DNA of 64,000 nucleotides from Akkermansiaceae bacterium UBA5020 (GCA_002396885.1 DGXY01000052.1:53981-117980); one strand, 5' to 3'. Shown: positions 43,490 to 53,228, counted from the stretch's first letter. Program-made: numbers and translations. The notes: generated from the sequence alone by a model not told the origin.

Positions 43490-43814
43490 TTCCTTTCGCC
43501 TCTATATGTAGGGTTCAGCACTCTGATTGTGACTCCGGCACCCGCCTGCCATGGGTGCAGACGACCGAGCGAGGTGAGGGATTAGACAAAATTGAGGGGT
43601 CACGTCTCCACCCAAGGGGGAGAAGACACAAAAAATTACGTCTGATACGCAAAAATGCAACAGAACCTTCCGATTCTTTTAAAATAAAGGGAAGTTTATT
43701 ATCAGAATTGCGAGATACACTTATATTTCGCTACTTCAGGTGTTTGCGAAGGGTTATCCCGACTTTTTCCATTTACTGTGCCGCTCGCTCAAAGGCGTCC
43801 CGAGCACGCGCCGT
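43490..43814. other. 325-bp AT-richer intergenic region
   Basis: Between the end of the ATP-grasp-like gene (43815) and the start of the 970-aa protein gene (43489), both on the minus strand. The part at about 43610-43760 is clearly AT-richer than the rest of the window and likely carries the promoter of the 970-aa gene. On the minus strand, TTGCAT near 43658 and TAATTT near 43636 are spaced about 16 bp apart and are a possible sigma70-type pair. No gene, RNA or hairpin terminator was recognised. Confidence 0.35.
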
Positions 43815-45158
43815 TCACTCCACCCGGCACGGGACGAGGATCGCATCGCGCATTCCGTGAAGGATCTTCTTGTCGGCCGGACAGATCGTCGCGAGAACGC
43901 CTCCGAGGGAGACCGAGTCGTCCTTCGCCGAGACAAAATAGTAGGGACAAAGTCGCACCCGTCCCTCCATCCTCTCGATCTGTCCGGTCGCGGGATTCCA
44001 CCAAGGATGGTTCACCAGTTTCCCGGCGTGGAAACGCTGCAAGAGGTAGGGCAAGACTCCAAAGGAGGCGATCGCGGCATCGACCGCCCCGCCCCATTCG
44101 GCCTGGGAAGCATCCTGCCCCACCGTGACGCTGCGGCTGCCCCAAGCCTGTTCGTTGAAGCCGCTCAGCTTCAGGACGAGCTCGCGCTCTTTCTGGGAAA
44201 AGGCCTTCAACTCGGCAAAACTCCCGATCTCGAGTCCAGGAATCACGGCGTGATGCGGCACCTCGGCGGGATCGACGACCCAGCTCTGCGGAAAGATCTC
44301 GCGAAGGCGCCTCCAGTTCGACTCGCGCAACTCACGCTTCCAGACCTCGCTGAGGGGATGAGACCAGAAGAGCGCCGACCACAGCTTTTCCTCGAGCCAG
44401 GGTTTGAAGGGAGCGGTCACCTTCACCCGTCCCGCCGCGGCGGCCGCCATCAAATCACCTGCGGCGGGCAGGTTCGGTAGATCGAAGAGCTCGAAGAAGC
44501 GATAAACGTCACGTCCCGAGACCTCGTAGCTCTCGGCATCGGTAACCCGCCACTCGCCGCGAAGATACCCCGCGAGCCATTCCATCTCGGGACGATAACC
44601 GGCCGATTCCTGAGAGACGAGGAGATCGGCGCCGCCTTCTCCGAAGATCGAGGCAAACCCGTCGAACATGCCGCGCGAACCGCCCACGATCTCATGCGAA
44701 GGATCGAGCGCCGCGTAGGTTTCGCCAAGCCAGGCGGTGAGACCGATCCCGCCCGGCACAGAGTCGAGCTCGGTCGCGGAGAATCCGACCGCCGTGAGAA
44801 TGAGATCAGGCCGGATCACCCGTGGTGTTTCGGTCAGGGTGGTGTGGGCGAGTCCCGTCTCGAGGAGCGACGCTGGTTTGCCTTGATCGAGATAGCCAGC
44901 GATCCAATCAGGCAGCGAGCCGCTCCGGCTGCGACGGTAGAGCAGGTCGCAGGTCTTCTGGAAACGGTGAAAGACCGGACCGAGCTGCTCGAGCTGGCGC
45001 ACCTCGGTCTTCGAGAGGACGAAGGGCTCGGGGGAAATCCGCCATTCCTTCTCAGCGAAGAGACCACCCTGCGGCATCGCGGCGCGGACGCGTTCGGCTT
45101 GGCGGGATGGATCCGTCATGGCGGGCGGTGCGGGAACAGAGGAAACAGGGGATATCAT
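43815..45158 (-). CDS. ATP-grasp-like protein of unknown function coupled to ruvA
   Basis: A 447-aa cytoplasmic protein. Several blocks recall ATP-grasp ligases: RPDLILTAVGFSATELDSVP followed by GGIGLTAWLGETYA, the hydrophobic/charged LEEKLWSALFWSHPL, ELVLKLSGFNEQAWGSRSV resembling a lysine-plus-glycine-loop ATP site, and NPATGQIERMEGRVRLCPYY near the end. I infer a circularly permuted or divergent ATP-grasp fold, but I do not recognise a named family. The start at 45158 is chosen because its ATG overlaps the ruvA stop by 4 bp (ATGA); a Met at 45119 is the alternative. Confidence 0.65.
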   Translation of the reverse strand: MISPVSSVPAPPAMTDPSRQAERVRAAMPQGGLFAEKEWRISPEPFVLSKTEVRQLEQLGPVFHRFQKTCDLLYRRSRSGSLPDWIAGYLDQGKPASLLETGLAHTTLTETPRVIRPDLILTAVGFSATELDSVPGGIGLTAWLGETYAALDPSHEIVGGSRGMFDGFASIFGEGGADLLVSQESAGYRPEMEWLAGYLRGEWRVTDAESYEVSGRDVYRFFELFDLPNLPAAGDLMAAAAAGRVKVTAPFKPWLEEKLWSALFWSHPLSEVWKRELRESNWRRLREIFPQSWVVDPAEVPHHAVIPGLEIGSFAELKAFSQKERELVLKLSGFNEQAWGSRSVTVGQDASQAEWGGAVDAAIASFGVLPYLLQRFHAGKLVNHPWWNPATGQIERMEGRVRLCPYYFVSAKDDSVSLGGVLATICPADKKILHGMRDAILVPCRVE

Positions 45159-45754
45159 CCCTGCAAGAGACGCAGGGCGGCCCGCAACATTTCATCGGGC
45201 TTCGACAAATGGTCGGGCAGCTTCTCGATCGCCTTCTGCGCCTCGACCTGCTTGTAGCCCAGCGAGATGAGAGCGAGGAGGGCGTCGTTCTTCGCGACGG
45301 CTTCGGGGGCGAGAGTGGCGCGGACCGACTGGGCCCGCCAGGCGTCCTTCACCCCGACCTTGTCGCCGAGTTCGAGGACGATGCGCTCGGCCGTCTTCTT
45401 GCCGAGCCCGCGGATCTTCGAGATCGTGTTGATGTCGCCGCGCACCACCGCCTCCTTGAAGTCGGCCGCGGCCATGCCGCTGAGAATGGACATCGCCACC
45501 TTCGGACCCACGCCGGAGACGTGGTTGATGAGGAGGCGGAAAAGATCGCGCGCGTCCTCGTCGGGGAAGCCGTAGAGGGTTTGTTCCTGCTCGCGGATGT
45601 GGTGGTGGGTCAGCACCCGCGTCTTCGCCCCGGCTTGGCCGAACTGTTCGTCGCCGAAGAGCGGCACGATCACCTCGTATCCGACTCCGCCGACATTGAG
45701 AACGAGGCGGCCCGGCCAACTTTCCTCGAGGGTTCCTTCTAGAAATGTGATCAT
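45155..45754 (-). CDS. ruvA: Holliday junction branch migration protein RuvA
   Basis: A 199-aa DNA-binding subunit of the RuvAB branch migration motor. Domain I (OB fold) starts MITFLEGTLEESWPGRLVLN; domain II has two helix-hairpin-helix motifs (HVSGVGPKVAMSIL and KIRGLGKKTAERIVLEL); domain III (about 150-199, NDALLALISLGYKQVEAQKA) binds RuvB. Length matches E. coli RuvA (203). ruvB and ruvC are not adjacent; instead an ATP-grasp-like gene overlaps its stop by 4 bp. Confidence 0.97.
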   Translation of the reverse strand: MITFLEGTLEESWPGRLVLNVGGVGYEVIVPLFGDEQFGQAGAKTRVLTHHHIREQEQTLYGFPDEDARDLFRLLINHVSGVGPKVAMSILSGMAAADFKEAVVRGDINTISKIRGLGKKTAERIVLELGDKVGVKDAWRAQSVRATLAPEAVAKNDALLALISLGYKQVEAQKAIEKLPDHLSKPDEMLRAALRLLQG

Positions 45755-45800
45755 CCGCGGTTAGCTTGGGAAAATCGCATCGAACCCCCTCCCCCGCCGG

Positions 45801-46460
45801 ATGGCAAACGGAAATCCCACGCTTTGGCTCCTCGCTCTCGTCCTCGCCACCTCACCGCTCGCTGCGCAAGACGCCGGGAAAACGGACGAGGCCCCTGCCA
45901 AGCGCATCGGCATCACCTTCGGCGGCGCCTTCGAGGCCTTCGATATCACCGGTCCGATCGAGGGCGCGAAGACCACGAAAATGGCGGCGCAATACGAATG
46001 GAGTTTCGGGGTGCGTCCCTTCACGAAAAAGACCTGGGACGAGCGCGGCCTTGAGTGGGAAACCTTTCTCCCGGTCGCCCAAGAGGTCGCCGATACCGTC
46101 GCCGCGAAGCTCCAGCCCAAGCTGGTCCGAGACCACCGCGGCATCGTCCTCTACGCCATCATCGCCGATGAAGATCCCTTCCTCACCAGCGCGATCCTTT
46201 CGCCGAAGCTGCACGAGCGTTTCAAGGAGTCGCTCGGTGACCGGATCCACGTGCTCCTGCTCGAAAGGAACCGGATCTATCTTTTCCCCGCGACCGGCGG
46301 GACCTTGGAAGAATTCGGGCCCGCCCTGGTAGAGGAATACAGGCAGGCCCAGTTTCCGGTGAGCCTCGAGATCTTCCTGCTCGATCAGGAGGGATTCCGG
46401 GTCGTGGGAGAGTTGGAGCGGCCGGGTTCGGGGGCGGAGACCTTGGAGGTGGATGAGTAA
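45801..46460 (+). CDS. Secreted protein of unknown function
   Basis: A 219-aa protein with an N-terminal hydrophobic signal (TLWLLALVLATSPLAAQ) ending near residue 23. The mature domain looks alpha/beta (WETFLPVAQEVADTVAAKL, RDHRGIVLYAIIADEDPFLT, GDRIHVLLLERNRIYLFPAT) and contains a Gly-rich FGGAFEAFDI segment. No family recognised. It is divergent from ruvA (46 bp) and convergent with the large secreted protein gene, with 3 bp between stops. Confidence 0.75.
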   Translation: MANGNPTLWLLALVLATSPLAAQDAGKTDEAPAKRIGITFGGAFEAFDITGPIEGAKTTKMAAQYEWSFGVRPFTKKTWDERGLEWETFLPVAQEVADTVAAKLQPKLVRDHRGIVLYAIIADEDPFLTSAILSPKLHERFKESLGDRIHVLLLERNRIYLFPATGGTLEEFGPALVEEYRQAQFPVSLEIFLLDQEGFRVVGELERPGSGAETLEVDE

Positions 46461-46463
46461 TTC

Positions 46464-48893
46464 TTAGCGATACTCCAACCACGCCGTCACCGTCGCGGCG
46501 CCTTCACTGCGGCAACGCACCCAGTAGGCCTGATACCCCTCGGGGAAAAGGTGCTTCACTTCCTTCCCCTTCTCGAGCGCAAACTCGCGGTAGGCGACCC
46601 AATCGCCCATGCCGGTGAGATCGACTTCGACGGTGATCCTGGTCGCCTGATCGGCGGAGAGAGTCAGTTCCTTCTCGTCGTATCCGGTCATCAGATAGGC
46701 GTCGGAGACCTCGCCGGCTTTCACGTTGGTGCCCTTCCACGGGCCACCTGAACCGACCGGTTTGCCGAGTTCCCAAAGATCATCAATCGCACCGACCCAA
46801 AGCCCGGCCTTGCCGTCGCTGCTGCGGATGATGTGACGGTTATCGCCCGCCTGCGTGAGATCGACTCCGGCGATGACGAGCAGCCCCCGGTAGCTGCAGT
46901 AATCGGCGATGCGCAGATCGTGCGTCGCGACGGGACGGACGCGGCTGAAGCCCGCCGCGTTCTCAGCGGGCAGTTCGAAGAAGGTGCCGTGGCAGTTGAA
47001 GAGATCACGCTCCGTCGCGACCTCGCGGCAGAGGCGCTCACCGCCGAGCGCATTGGGCTGGTCGAAGGCGGTATTGCCCCGGGGCAGACGGAAGCGTTTC
47101 CCGGCATCATCGGTGTAGATCACGGAGGCCGCGTCGGCGTCGATGACTCCCTCGCGCGAGGGGATCGCGGCGTGGTTTTCGAGCCAGGCGAGCTCGGTGG
47201 CGTTTTCCTCTGGTGTCAATGTCAGGGTATCGGACAGGGTATAAAGCCCGAGTGAACCCTCCGCGGTCCGGGCGGCGAAGTGGAGATTGCGTTTGTTCTC
47301 ACCACGGGCGCGGATGACGCCACCGGAAGTCACGACGGATCCGGCGGTGGCGATGCCGGCGAATTTCGCGGGCGCGGATGCGGCGGCGCGCTCGTCGTCA
47401 TCGGCATTGGTGAAGGCCGCGGTCAGTTCGGTGGCGGCGGCCGAGGGCGCGAGACGGATCCAGACGCCGGGATCGCTCTCGTCAAAGGCGGTCCAGAGAT
47501 AGCCCTTCGGCGGAATCACCACGGTGCGCAGTGGCTCCCAGCTTCCCTTGCCAGCGCGGTCGATCTCGAGGGCGACACTCACCTCCCCTTCCCCGCCGTG
47601 GGCGAGATGGAGGGCGCGATGTTTCAAACCGGCGAAGAGGTAGGGATCGGATTTCGTCCCGGCGGCGACGTCTTCCCTCAGCCATACCGAACCGCGACCG
47701 ATGACAGGACCGAGATGATCGAGCTTCGCCGGGTCAACGAACCAGAGATTCGACTGCGACTGGGGTGCGGCGATCTCGCCCTTGGCTTTCCGCTTGTTGA
47801 GGAATTCGCTCTTCGCAGTGTCGTCGCAGCCGAAAACGAGGCGGTCCTGCCATTGGCAGAAATCGCCGATCACTTTCAGGTAGGACGAGCGCGGGGCGAT
47901 CCCCGAGGTGTCCGCGACGGAGAAGCCCTTCGGAAATTTCCAGAACATCCCGTGCATGGTCATGAGCAAATCGTCGCCTTCGCCGATCTCGCGGATGCGC
48001 GGCCATTCCGTGTTCCACCCATGGGCGCCGTCGTAGCTGTGACTCGCCTTGGGCAAGCGGTAGGCGTGCCAGCCTCCGCCATCGCGCAGCATGAGAATCA
48101 GCGACTTCGCATCCCAGCCCATGCTCCAGAGCGGGTCGGTCGCGGGGTTTTTGTTACCGAAGATGCCGCCGGGACCGGTCACTTCCGTGAACTGGCTGCG
48201 GCGCACGACCTGCCAGTCTTTTCCGTTCCACTCGGCAAGGACACCCGAGGGCACGAAGGGATCACGACGGGCTTCGGGGGAATGTTCGCCGTTGTTCGCG
48301 TAAACGAGGACACCCTGACCAGAAAACATTCCCTTCCCGTGGTAACCGGGCAGGTCAGCCTTGGGTCCGGCGGACTTGTCCTGCTCGTCACGGTAGAGGG
48401 TGTTCACGGCGAGCGTTTTCACGTCGATCTCGTAGAGAGCCTCCTCCATTGAGGCACAGTAGATCTTGCCGGCCGGATCGGTCAGATGCCGCGCGTTGGC
48501 GGTGGGACGGCCGAACATTTCCGTGTAGGGAATGACGCGGACCGCACCTTTCTCATCGATCGCATAGGGTCCCATGAAGAGCTGGCCCGACTCGCGATGG
48601 ATCATGCGGTTCGCCGGAGTGCCGCCGATCGACTCAGGCCGGACGGTGAGGACGAGAGCGGGCGAGATTTCGTAGAGTTTGTCCGACGAGCCCTTCGGCA
48701 TGTGTGGGGCGTAGGTCAGAGCCCAGAGTTTGCCCGCCCACGGCACAACCGCCCCGGTGCCGCATTCGCCTTCGTTGTTAAAAAAGGCGAGATGGGGGTA
48801 GATCCCACTCCACTCGTCAGCGGCGTCTACGGAAAACGGTGTCGTCGAAACAAGGAAAGAGACGATCAGGGCAAGGCAGGGGGAGGGTTTCAT
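46464..48893 (-). CDS. Large secreted protein with probable beta-propeller
   Basis: An 809-aa protein with a signal peptide (MKPSPCLALIVSFLVSTTPF). The N-terminal about 330 residues contain regularly spaced Trp/Gly/Tyr-rich strand motifs (GAVVPWAGKLWALTYAPHMP, GKIYCASMEEALYEIDVKTL, LWSMGWDAKSLILMLRDGGG) that suggest a propeller-like fold. The C-terminal part ends in beta-rich modules with RITVEVDLTGMGDWVAYREF. Similar secreted proteins occur in Planctomycetota and Verrucomicrobiota, without assigned function. It stands alone between convergent and divergent genes. Confidence 0.75.
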   Translation of the reverse strand: MKPSPCLALIVSFLVSTTPFSVDAADEWSGIYPHLAFFNNEGECGTGAVVPWAGKLWALTYAPHMPKGSSDKLYEISPALVLTVRPESIGGTPANRMIHRESGQLFMGPYAIDEKGAVRVIPYTEMFGRPTANARHLTDPAGKIYCASMEEALYEIDVKTLAVNTLYRDEQDKSAGPKADLPGYHGKGMFSGQGVLVYANNGEHSPEARRDPFVPSGVLAEWNGKDWQVVRRSQFTEVTGPGGIFGNKNPATDPLWSMGWDAKSLILMLRDGGGWHAYRLPKASHSYDGAHGWNTEWPRIREIGEGDDLLMTMHGMFWKFPKGFSVADTSGIAPRSSYLKVIGDFCQWQDRLVFGCDDTAKSEFLNKRKAKGEIAAPQSQSNLWFVDPAKLDHLGPVIGRGSVWLREDVAAGTKSDPYLFAGLKHRALHLAHGGEGEVSVALEIDRAGKGSWEPLRTVVIPPKGYLWTAFDESDPGVWIRLAPSAAATELTAAFTNADDDERAAASAPAKFAGIATAGSVVTSGGVIRARGENKRNLHFAARTAEGSLGLYTLSDTLTLTPEENATELAWLENHAAIPSREGVIDADAASVIYTDDAGKRFRLPRGNTAFDQPNALGGERLCREVATERDLFNCHGTFFELPAENAAGFSRVRPVATHDLRIADYCSYRGLLVIAGVDLTQAGDNRHIIRSSDGKAGLWVGAIDDLWELGKPVGSGGPWKGTNVKAGEVSDAYLMTGYDEKELTLSADQATRITVEVDLTGMGDWVAYREFALEKGKEVKHLFPEGYQAYWVRCRSEGAATVTAWLEYR

Positions 48894-49076
48894 TCGGTAG
48901 AAAAGGCGGGCACCAAGCTAGGAAGTCAGAAAAGCGGCTCTTTGGACAGGCATTCCATTCGGTTCCAGCCGAAAACCAGCCGATTCCCGGAGTCGGTCGA
49001 TTGGCCGACTTTTCGGATTTAAACCCAAAAAACAATGCCTTGCCATCCTATCCTTATAATGGAAATTATTGAAATT

Positions 49077-50579
49077 ATGAATTCTGACAGGGGGCGAGAG
49101 CTCCCAAAACTACCTCCTTTGGTCAAAAAGGGCTCGACCGCGCCGATCGCGATCCGTCCGGTGATGCCCCGTGGTCTCCCGGCCATGGCCACGGCCGTGA
49201 CGCAAAGTGACGCGGAAGAGACCATCCGGCAACTGAATAAGGTAGTGTCGGAGTTCATGATCCAATACCCGAGCCACACCCAACGCATTCCAGCGCTGCG
49301 GCCCGGCGAGCACCCGCTGATCGCCTTCGTGCGCTCCATGGCGGCCTCGATGGCCGCGAAGCAGGAGCAACTCGAGAAACTCAATCAGGAAGTCCTCGAA
49401 GCGGCGAAGGAGAAAGAGCGATTCTTCGCGAACATGAGCCACGAGGTGCGCACGCCGATGAACGGGATCTTCGGAATGGTCAATCTTCTCCTCGAGATGG
49501 ACCTCGACCCGATCCAGCGCGAGCACCTCGAGACGATCCACAGCTCGAGCGAATCGCTCCTTAACATCCTCGACGACATCCTCGACTACGCCAAGCTCAA
49601 CGCGAAGGAAATGCCACTGAAGCCCCGGCCTTTCGAGTTGCAGAAGCTCATCCGCGAGGTGCTGCTCGTCTATAAGGCCAACGCCGACGCCCGCCACATC
49701 GGACTTTCCGCCACGATCTGCGAGACCCTTCCCGAACGTTTCGTCGCCGACGACCTGCGCCTGAAGCAGATTCTTTCAAACCTGACGAGCAACGCGATCA
49801 AGTTCACCGATTCGGGCGAGGTCTCGGTCATGGTGCAGAGCCACCGCAAGGCGGGCCGCGAGCAGCTCCTTTTCCAGGTTCACGACTCCGGCATTGGGAT
49901 CAGCGAAGAAGCGGGAGCCACCCTTTTCGCCCCCTTCCACCAGATCGATACGGCAAAGCCGCGCTGTCACTCGGGCACGGGCCTGGGTCTGGCGATTTCC
50001 AAAGATCTCGTCGAACTGATGGGCGGCCGGATCTGGTTCGAGAGCGAGCCCGGGGTGGGGACGACCTTCTTTTTCACGATCAACTGCGAGACGGCCACGG
50101 CCCTCCAGGAAGAAGCGCTCGTCAGCCGCCGCCTTCTCCCGCCACCTCTGCAGGGGCATCAGACCCGCGAAAACGGCCGCTCAAGGGTTCTGCTCGTCGA
50201 GGACAACAAGGTGAACCAGAAGGTGGCTCGCCTCACCCTCGAGCAGCTCGGATGCGACGTCACGATTGCCAACAACGGAAGTGAAGCGGTCGATCTTGCC
50301 GAGGGTCCCCTTCCTTTCGATCTCATCCTCATGGATGTGAACATGCCGGTCATGGATGGATTCGAAGCCACCGCCGCGATCCGCCGTCTCGATCACCCGA
50401 ACGCCTCGACCCCGATTTTTGCCATGACAGGCATGGTCTTCGACGAGGACCGCGAGCGCTGTTTTGCCGCCGGGATGAACGACGTCATCAACAAACCCTT
50501 CTCTCTCCAGGACCTCCGCCTCCGGCTCGCCAGCCTCCGCTCCAGAGCCGATCCGAAGGGGATCGCCCTAAGTTGCTGA
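49077..50579 (+). CDS. Soluble hybrid histidine kinase with C-terminal receiver
   Basis: A 500-aa protein from the ATG at 49077; earlier in-frame ATGs at 49059 and 49035 are possible, but a TATAAT at 49055-49060 suggests the later start. There is no sensor domain or membrane helix, only about 100 residues with a coiled segment before HisKA. His122 (FANMSHEVRTPMNG) is the phosphoacceptor. HATPase boxes are RLKQILSNLTSNAIKFTD, HDSGIGISEE, GTGLGLAISKDLVELMGG. The REC domain has VLLVEDNKVNQ and Asp420 in ILMDVNMPVMDG. Intramolecular phosphotransfer His to Asp is expected; no output domain, so it needs partners. Confidence 0.92.
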   Translation: MNSDRGRELPKLPPLVKKGSTAPIAIRPVMPRGLPAMATAVTQSDAEETIRQLNKVVSEFMIQYPSHTQRIPALRPGEHPLIAFVRSMAASMAAKQEQLEKLNQEVLEAAKEKERFFANMSHEVRTPMNGIFGMVNLLLEMDLDPIQREHLETIHSSSESLLNILDDILDYAKLNAKEMPLKPRPFELQKLIREVLLVYKANADARHIGLSATICETLPERFVADDLRLKQILSNLTSNAIKFTDSGEVSVMVQSHRKAGREQLLFQVHDSGIGISEEAGATLFAPFHQIDTAKPRCHSGTGLGLAISKDLVELMGGRIWFESEPGVGTTFFFTINCETATALQEEALVSRRLLPPPLQGHQTRENGRSRVLLVEDNKVNQKVARLTLEQLGCDVTIANNGSEAVDLAEGPLPFDLILMDVNMPVMDGFEATAAIRRLDHPNASTPIFAMTGMVFDEDRERCFAAGMNDVINKPFSLQDLRLRLASLRSRADPKGIALSC

Positions 50580-50597
50580 GGAAAAAAAAGGGGGGCC

Positions 50598-51467
50598 TCA
50601 CTCAATCCGTCCCCGCACAAGATCTTCGAAGGCGAAATCAAAGCGGCTCGTCCTATCGAACTCCGCCGCCCGCATTAGGAGCAATGCTTGATCAAGGTCG
50701 GTGGCGTCGCGGGATGCGATCACCACCTGATTTCCAGAATTCGGCACCGCGAAGCGTGCCATCCCCGGAAACACCTCCTGGATCACCGCGAGATCCTCCC
50801 GGGTGCGGGGATCGGCGGCAATGAGATTGAAGGCCACCACTCCACCCGGGGCGATTCGATCCCGGACCTGACCAAGAAACTCGCGGGTTTTCAGACGACG
50901 CGTTTTTTCCTCCAGCCCCGAGGACTCGCGGGCGCGGAGAAACGCGTCGAAATAAATCGCATCAAAGGTCCCCTCTCCGTCCGCGATGAAATCAAAGGCA
51001 TCCGCGGTGTGCAGTCGCGTCTTCTCGCGATCGCTCAGGCCGAAATGTGACCTCGCGATCTTCACCACTGCCGGATCGATCTCGACGGCCTCGACCACCG
51101 TCTCCGGAAAGTGGTGATTCAGGAATCGCACCATGCTGCCCCCGCCCAAGCCGAGAATGAGGACCCGATCCTGCGGGTGGCGAACCAGAAATGAGAGAAA
51201 AATCCCGCGTGTGTAGCTGAGCTCGAGCCCGCCGGGATTCGCGAGATCGACCGAGGTCTGGCATTGCTCGCGGCCCGCCTCATCGACAAACAGAAGGCTG
51301 CGCACCGTCGCGCGCTCCCGCACGCGGATGAGCGAGAATTCCGAAAGGACTTCGTGGATCACCGGTCCATAGCGGGTCCCGGGCGTCGGAAAGGCAAGCC
51401 ACGACAACAACGCAATCCCCGCCCCGAGGAGCACGATCACAAGAGCGGCGAGGGACCTAAGTTTCAT
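50598..51467 (-). CDS. Spermidine synthase-like methyltransferase-fold protein
   Basis: A 289-aa protein with an N-terminal hydrophobic anchor (LAALVIVLLGAGIALLSWL). The Rossmann-fold domain has VLILGLGGGSMVRFLNHHF, EAVEIDPAVVKIA and FDAIYFDAFL, as in spermidine synthase SpeE and related proteins. The aminopropyl-group-binding signature is only partly visible, and the protein carries a membrane anchor, so a different substrate is possible. No other polyamine gene is adjacent. Confidence 0.75.
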   Translation of the reverse strand: MKLRSLAALVIVLLGAGIALLSWLAFPTPGTRYGPVIHEVLSEFSLIRVRERATVRSLLFVDEAGREQCQTSVDLANPGGLELSYTRGIFLSFLVRHPQDRVLILGLGGGSMVRFLNHHFPETVVEAVEIDPAVVKIARSHFGLSDREKTRLHTADAFDFIADGEGTFDAIYFDAFLRARESSGLEEKTRRLKTREFLGQVRDRIAPGGVVAFNLIAADPRTREDLAVIQEVFPGMARFAVPNSGNQVVIASRDATDLDQALLLMRAAEFDRTSRFDFAFEDLVRGRIE

Positions 51468-51597
51468 CGTCGGAATCCAAATGAGCCGACCATAGACCCT
51501 CTTGACTCAAAAACACGCCCCTCTTTGCTCACCCGGCCTCACTCCGCGGGGACTTTTCGCTGGCGTTTTGTAACGTTTTCGCGAGGATGGGGCCCAC

Positions 51598-52536
51598 ATG
51601 CACCTCGACCTACGCATCTTCAGCGGATCCGCCCACCCCGAGCTCGCCGACGAGATCGCCGGCTACCTTGGCGTCCGTCGTTCGGACGCCACCGTGAAGA
51701 GTTTCCCCGACGGTGAAACCTTCGTGAAGATCAACGAAAACATCCGGAAACGCGACATTTTCATCGTCCAGCCGACCTGTCCGCCGACGAACCAGAACCT
51801 GATGGAGCTCCTCATCATGGTCGACGCCGCGAAACGGGCCAGCGCCGAGAGCATCACGGCCGTGATTCCCTTTTTCGGCTACGCGCGCCAGGACCGGAAA
51901 GACCAGCCCCGCGTGCCCATCACGGCGAAATTGGTTGCCAATCTCCTCACCGCCGCCGGGGTCACCCGAGTCCTCACAATCGATCTCCACGCCGGCCAGA
52001 TCCAGGGATTCTTCGACATCCCCGTCGATCACCTCTATGCCATGCCGGTGCTGATCAAATACTTGCGAGACAAAGGCGTCTCCGACAACCTCGTCGTCGT
52101 CTCCCCCGATGTAGGGGGGATGAAGATGGCCCACGCCTATTCGAAGGCCCTCGGCAGGCCGCTCGCGATCGTGGCGAAAAACCGTGTCAGCGCCACCGAG
52201 GTGGAGGCCATCAGCCTGATCGGCGAGGTCGAGGGGAAGGATGTTCTTCTCGTCGACGACATCTCCGAAACCGCTGGCACTCTGACCTCCGCGGCCCGGC
52301 TCCTCCGGGCCCGTGGGGCAAAACGCATCTTCGCAGGGGTCTCCCACGCCGTCCTTGGCGAACAGGGCCGCCAGCGCATCGCCGAATCGGAGATCGAGGA
52401 GCTCATTTCTACCAACAGCACGCCCTACGCGACCGGCGAAAAGGTAAAAACAGTCAGTGTGGCCGAAATTCTCGGGGAGGCGATCCGCCGCATTCACTTC
52501 GGGGAATCGGTCACATCTCTCTTTGACATTTCGTGA
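51598..52536 (+). CDS. prs: Ribose-phosphate pyrophosphokinase
   Basis: A 312-aa enzyme making PRPP from ribose 5-phosphate and ATP, supplying purine, pyrimidine, histidine and NAD synthesis. Visible signatures are FIVQPTCPPTNQNLMELLIM, FGYARQDRKDQPR (ATP loop), TIDLHAGQIQGFFDIPVDHL, and the PRPP loop VLLVDDISETAGTL. Length matches the family (about 310-320). rplY follows 81 bp downstream, a common prs-rplY order. Confidence 0.97.
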   Translation: MHLDLRIFSGSAHPELADEIAGYLGVRRSDATVKSFPDGETFVKINENIRKRDIFIVQPTCPPTNQNLMELLIMVDAAKRASAESITAVIPFFGYARQDRKDQPRVPITAKLVANLLTAAGVTRVLTIDLHAGQIQGFFDIPVDHLYAMPVLIKYLRDKGVSDNLVVVSPDVGGMKMAHAYSKALGRPLAIVAKNRVSATEVEAISLIGEVEGKDVLLVDDISETAGTLTSAARLLRARGAKRIFAGVSHAVLGEQGRQRIAESEIEELISTNSTPYATGEKVKTVSVAEILGEAIRRIHFGESVTSLFDIS

Positions 52537-52617
52537 GCGGTCGCCTAGATTGCGCGCCCCCTGCCCCCCGGCCGGAACCGGGGAGGGCGTAATCCAATCC
52601 AGAAACACACCGGAAAG

Positions 52618-53199
52618 ATGGCCAAACAAGAAACCCTTCAAGCCGATAAACGCGACGTCAAAGGCACGACCGCGTCGAAGCGCCTTCGCCGCGCCGGTGT
52701 CGTCCCCGCCGTCATTTACGGCGACAAATCCGAAGCGCTCATCCAGCTCGACGGCAAGTCGTTCACTGACCTCGCCCGCAAACACAGCGCCAACTTCTTG
52801 GTGAACATCGAGATTTCCGGGGACAAGTCCAAGCTCGCGATCGTGCAGGACATCCAGCGCAACCCCCTCAACGGCTCTCTCATCCACGTCGATTTCCGTG
52901 CCGTGACCGAGAACGACACGATCCACGCGGTCGTCCCGATCGAACTCCACGGCGAACCGGTCGGTGTGAAAGCCGGCGGACTCCTCGAGCAACTCGTGCA
53001 CGAAATCGAAATCCAGTGCCGCCCCTCCGACCTTCCCGAAAAGATCATCAACGACGTGGAAGCAATCGAACTTGGTCATACCCTCAAGGTTGCCGACCTC
53101 AATCTGCCCCAGGGTGTCACCGTGAAGATGGATGGCGAAGTCCTCGTCGCCATCGTCAACCAGACCCGTGCTTCGGTTTCGCAGGGAGCTTCTTCCTGA
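52618..53199 (+). CDS. rplY: Ribosomal protein bL25 (CTC form)
   Basis: A 193-aa 5S rRNA-binding protein of the large subunit. The L25 domain covers about 1-95 (GTTASKRLRRAGVVPAVIYG, IVQDIQRNPLNGSLIHVDF), and the TL5/CTC beta-domain follows (VPIELHGEPVGVKAGGLLEQ, LEIQCRPSDLPEKI-like IEIQCRPSDLPEKIINDVEA). The longer two-domain form is widespread outside enterobacteria. It follows prs and is closed by the terminator at 53229-53258. Confidence 0.97.
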   Translation: MAKQETLQADKRDVKGTTASKRLRRAGVVPAVIYGDKSEALIQLDGKSFTDLARKHSANFLVNIEISGDKSKLAIVQDIQRNPLNGSLIHVDFRAVTENDTIHAVVPIELHGEPVGVKAGGLLEQLVHEIEIQCRPSDLPEKIINDVEAIELGHTLKVADLNLPQGVTVKMDGEVLVAIVNQTRASVSQGASS

Positions 53200-53228
53200 T
53201 TCGGCCGTTTTGGCTTAGCCCCTTTCAG

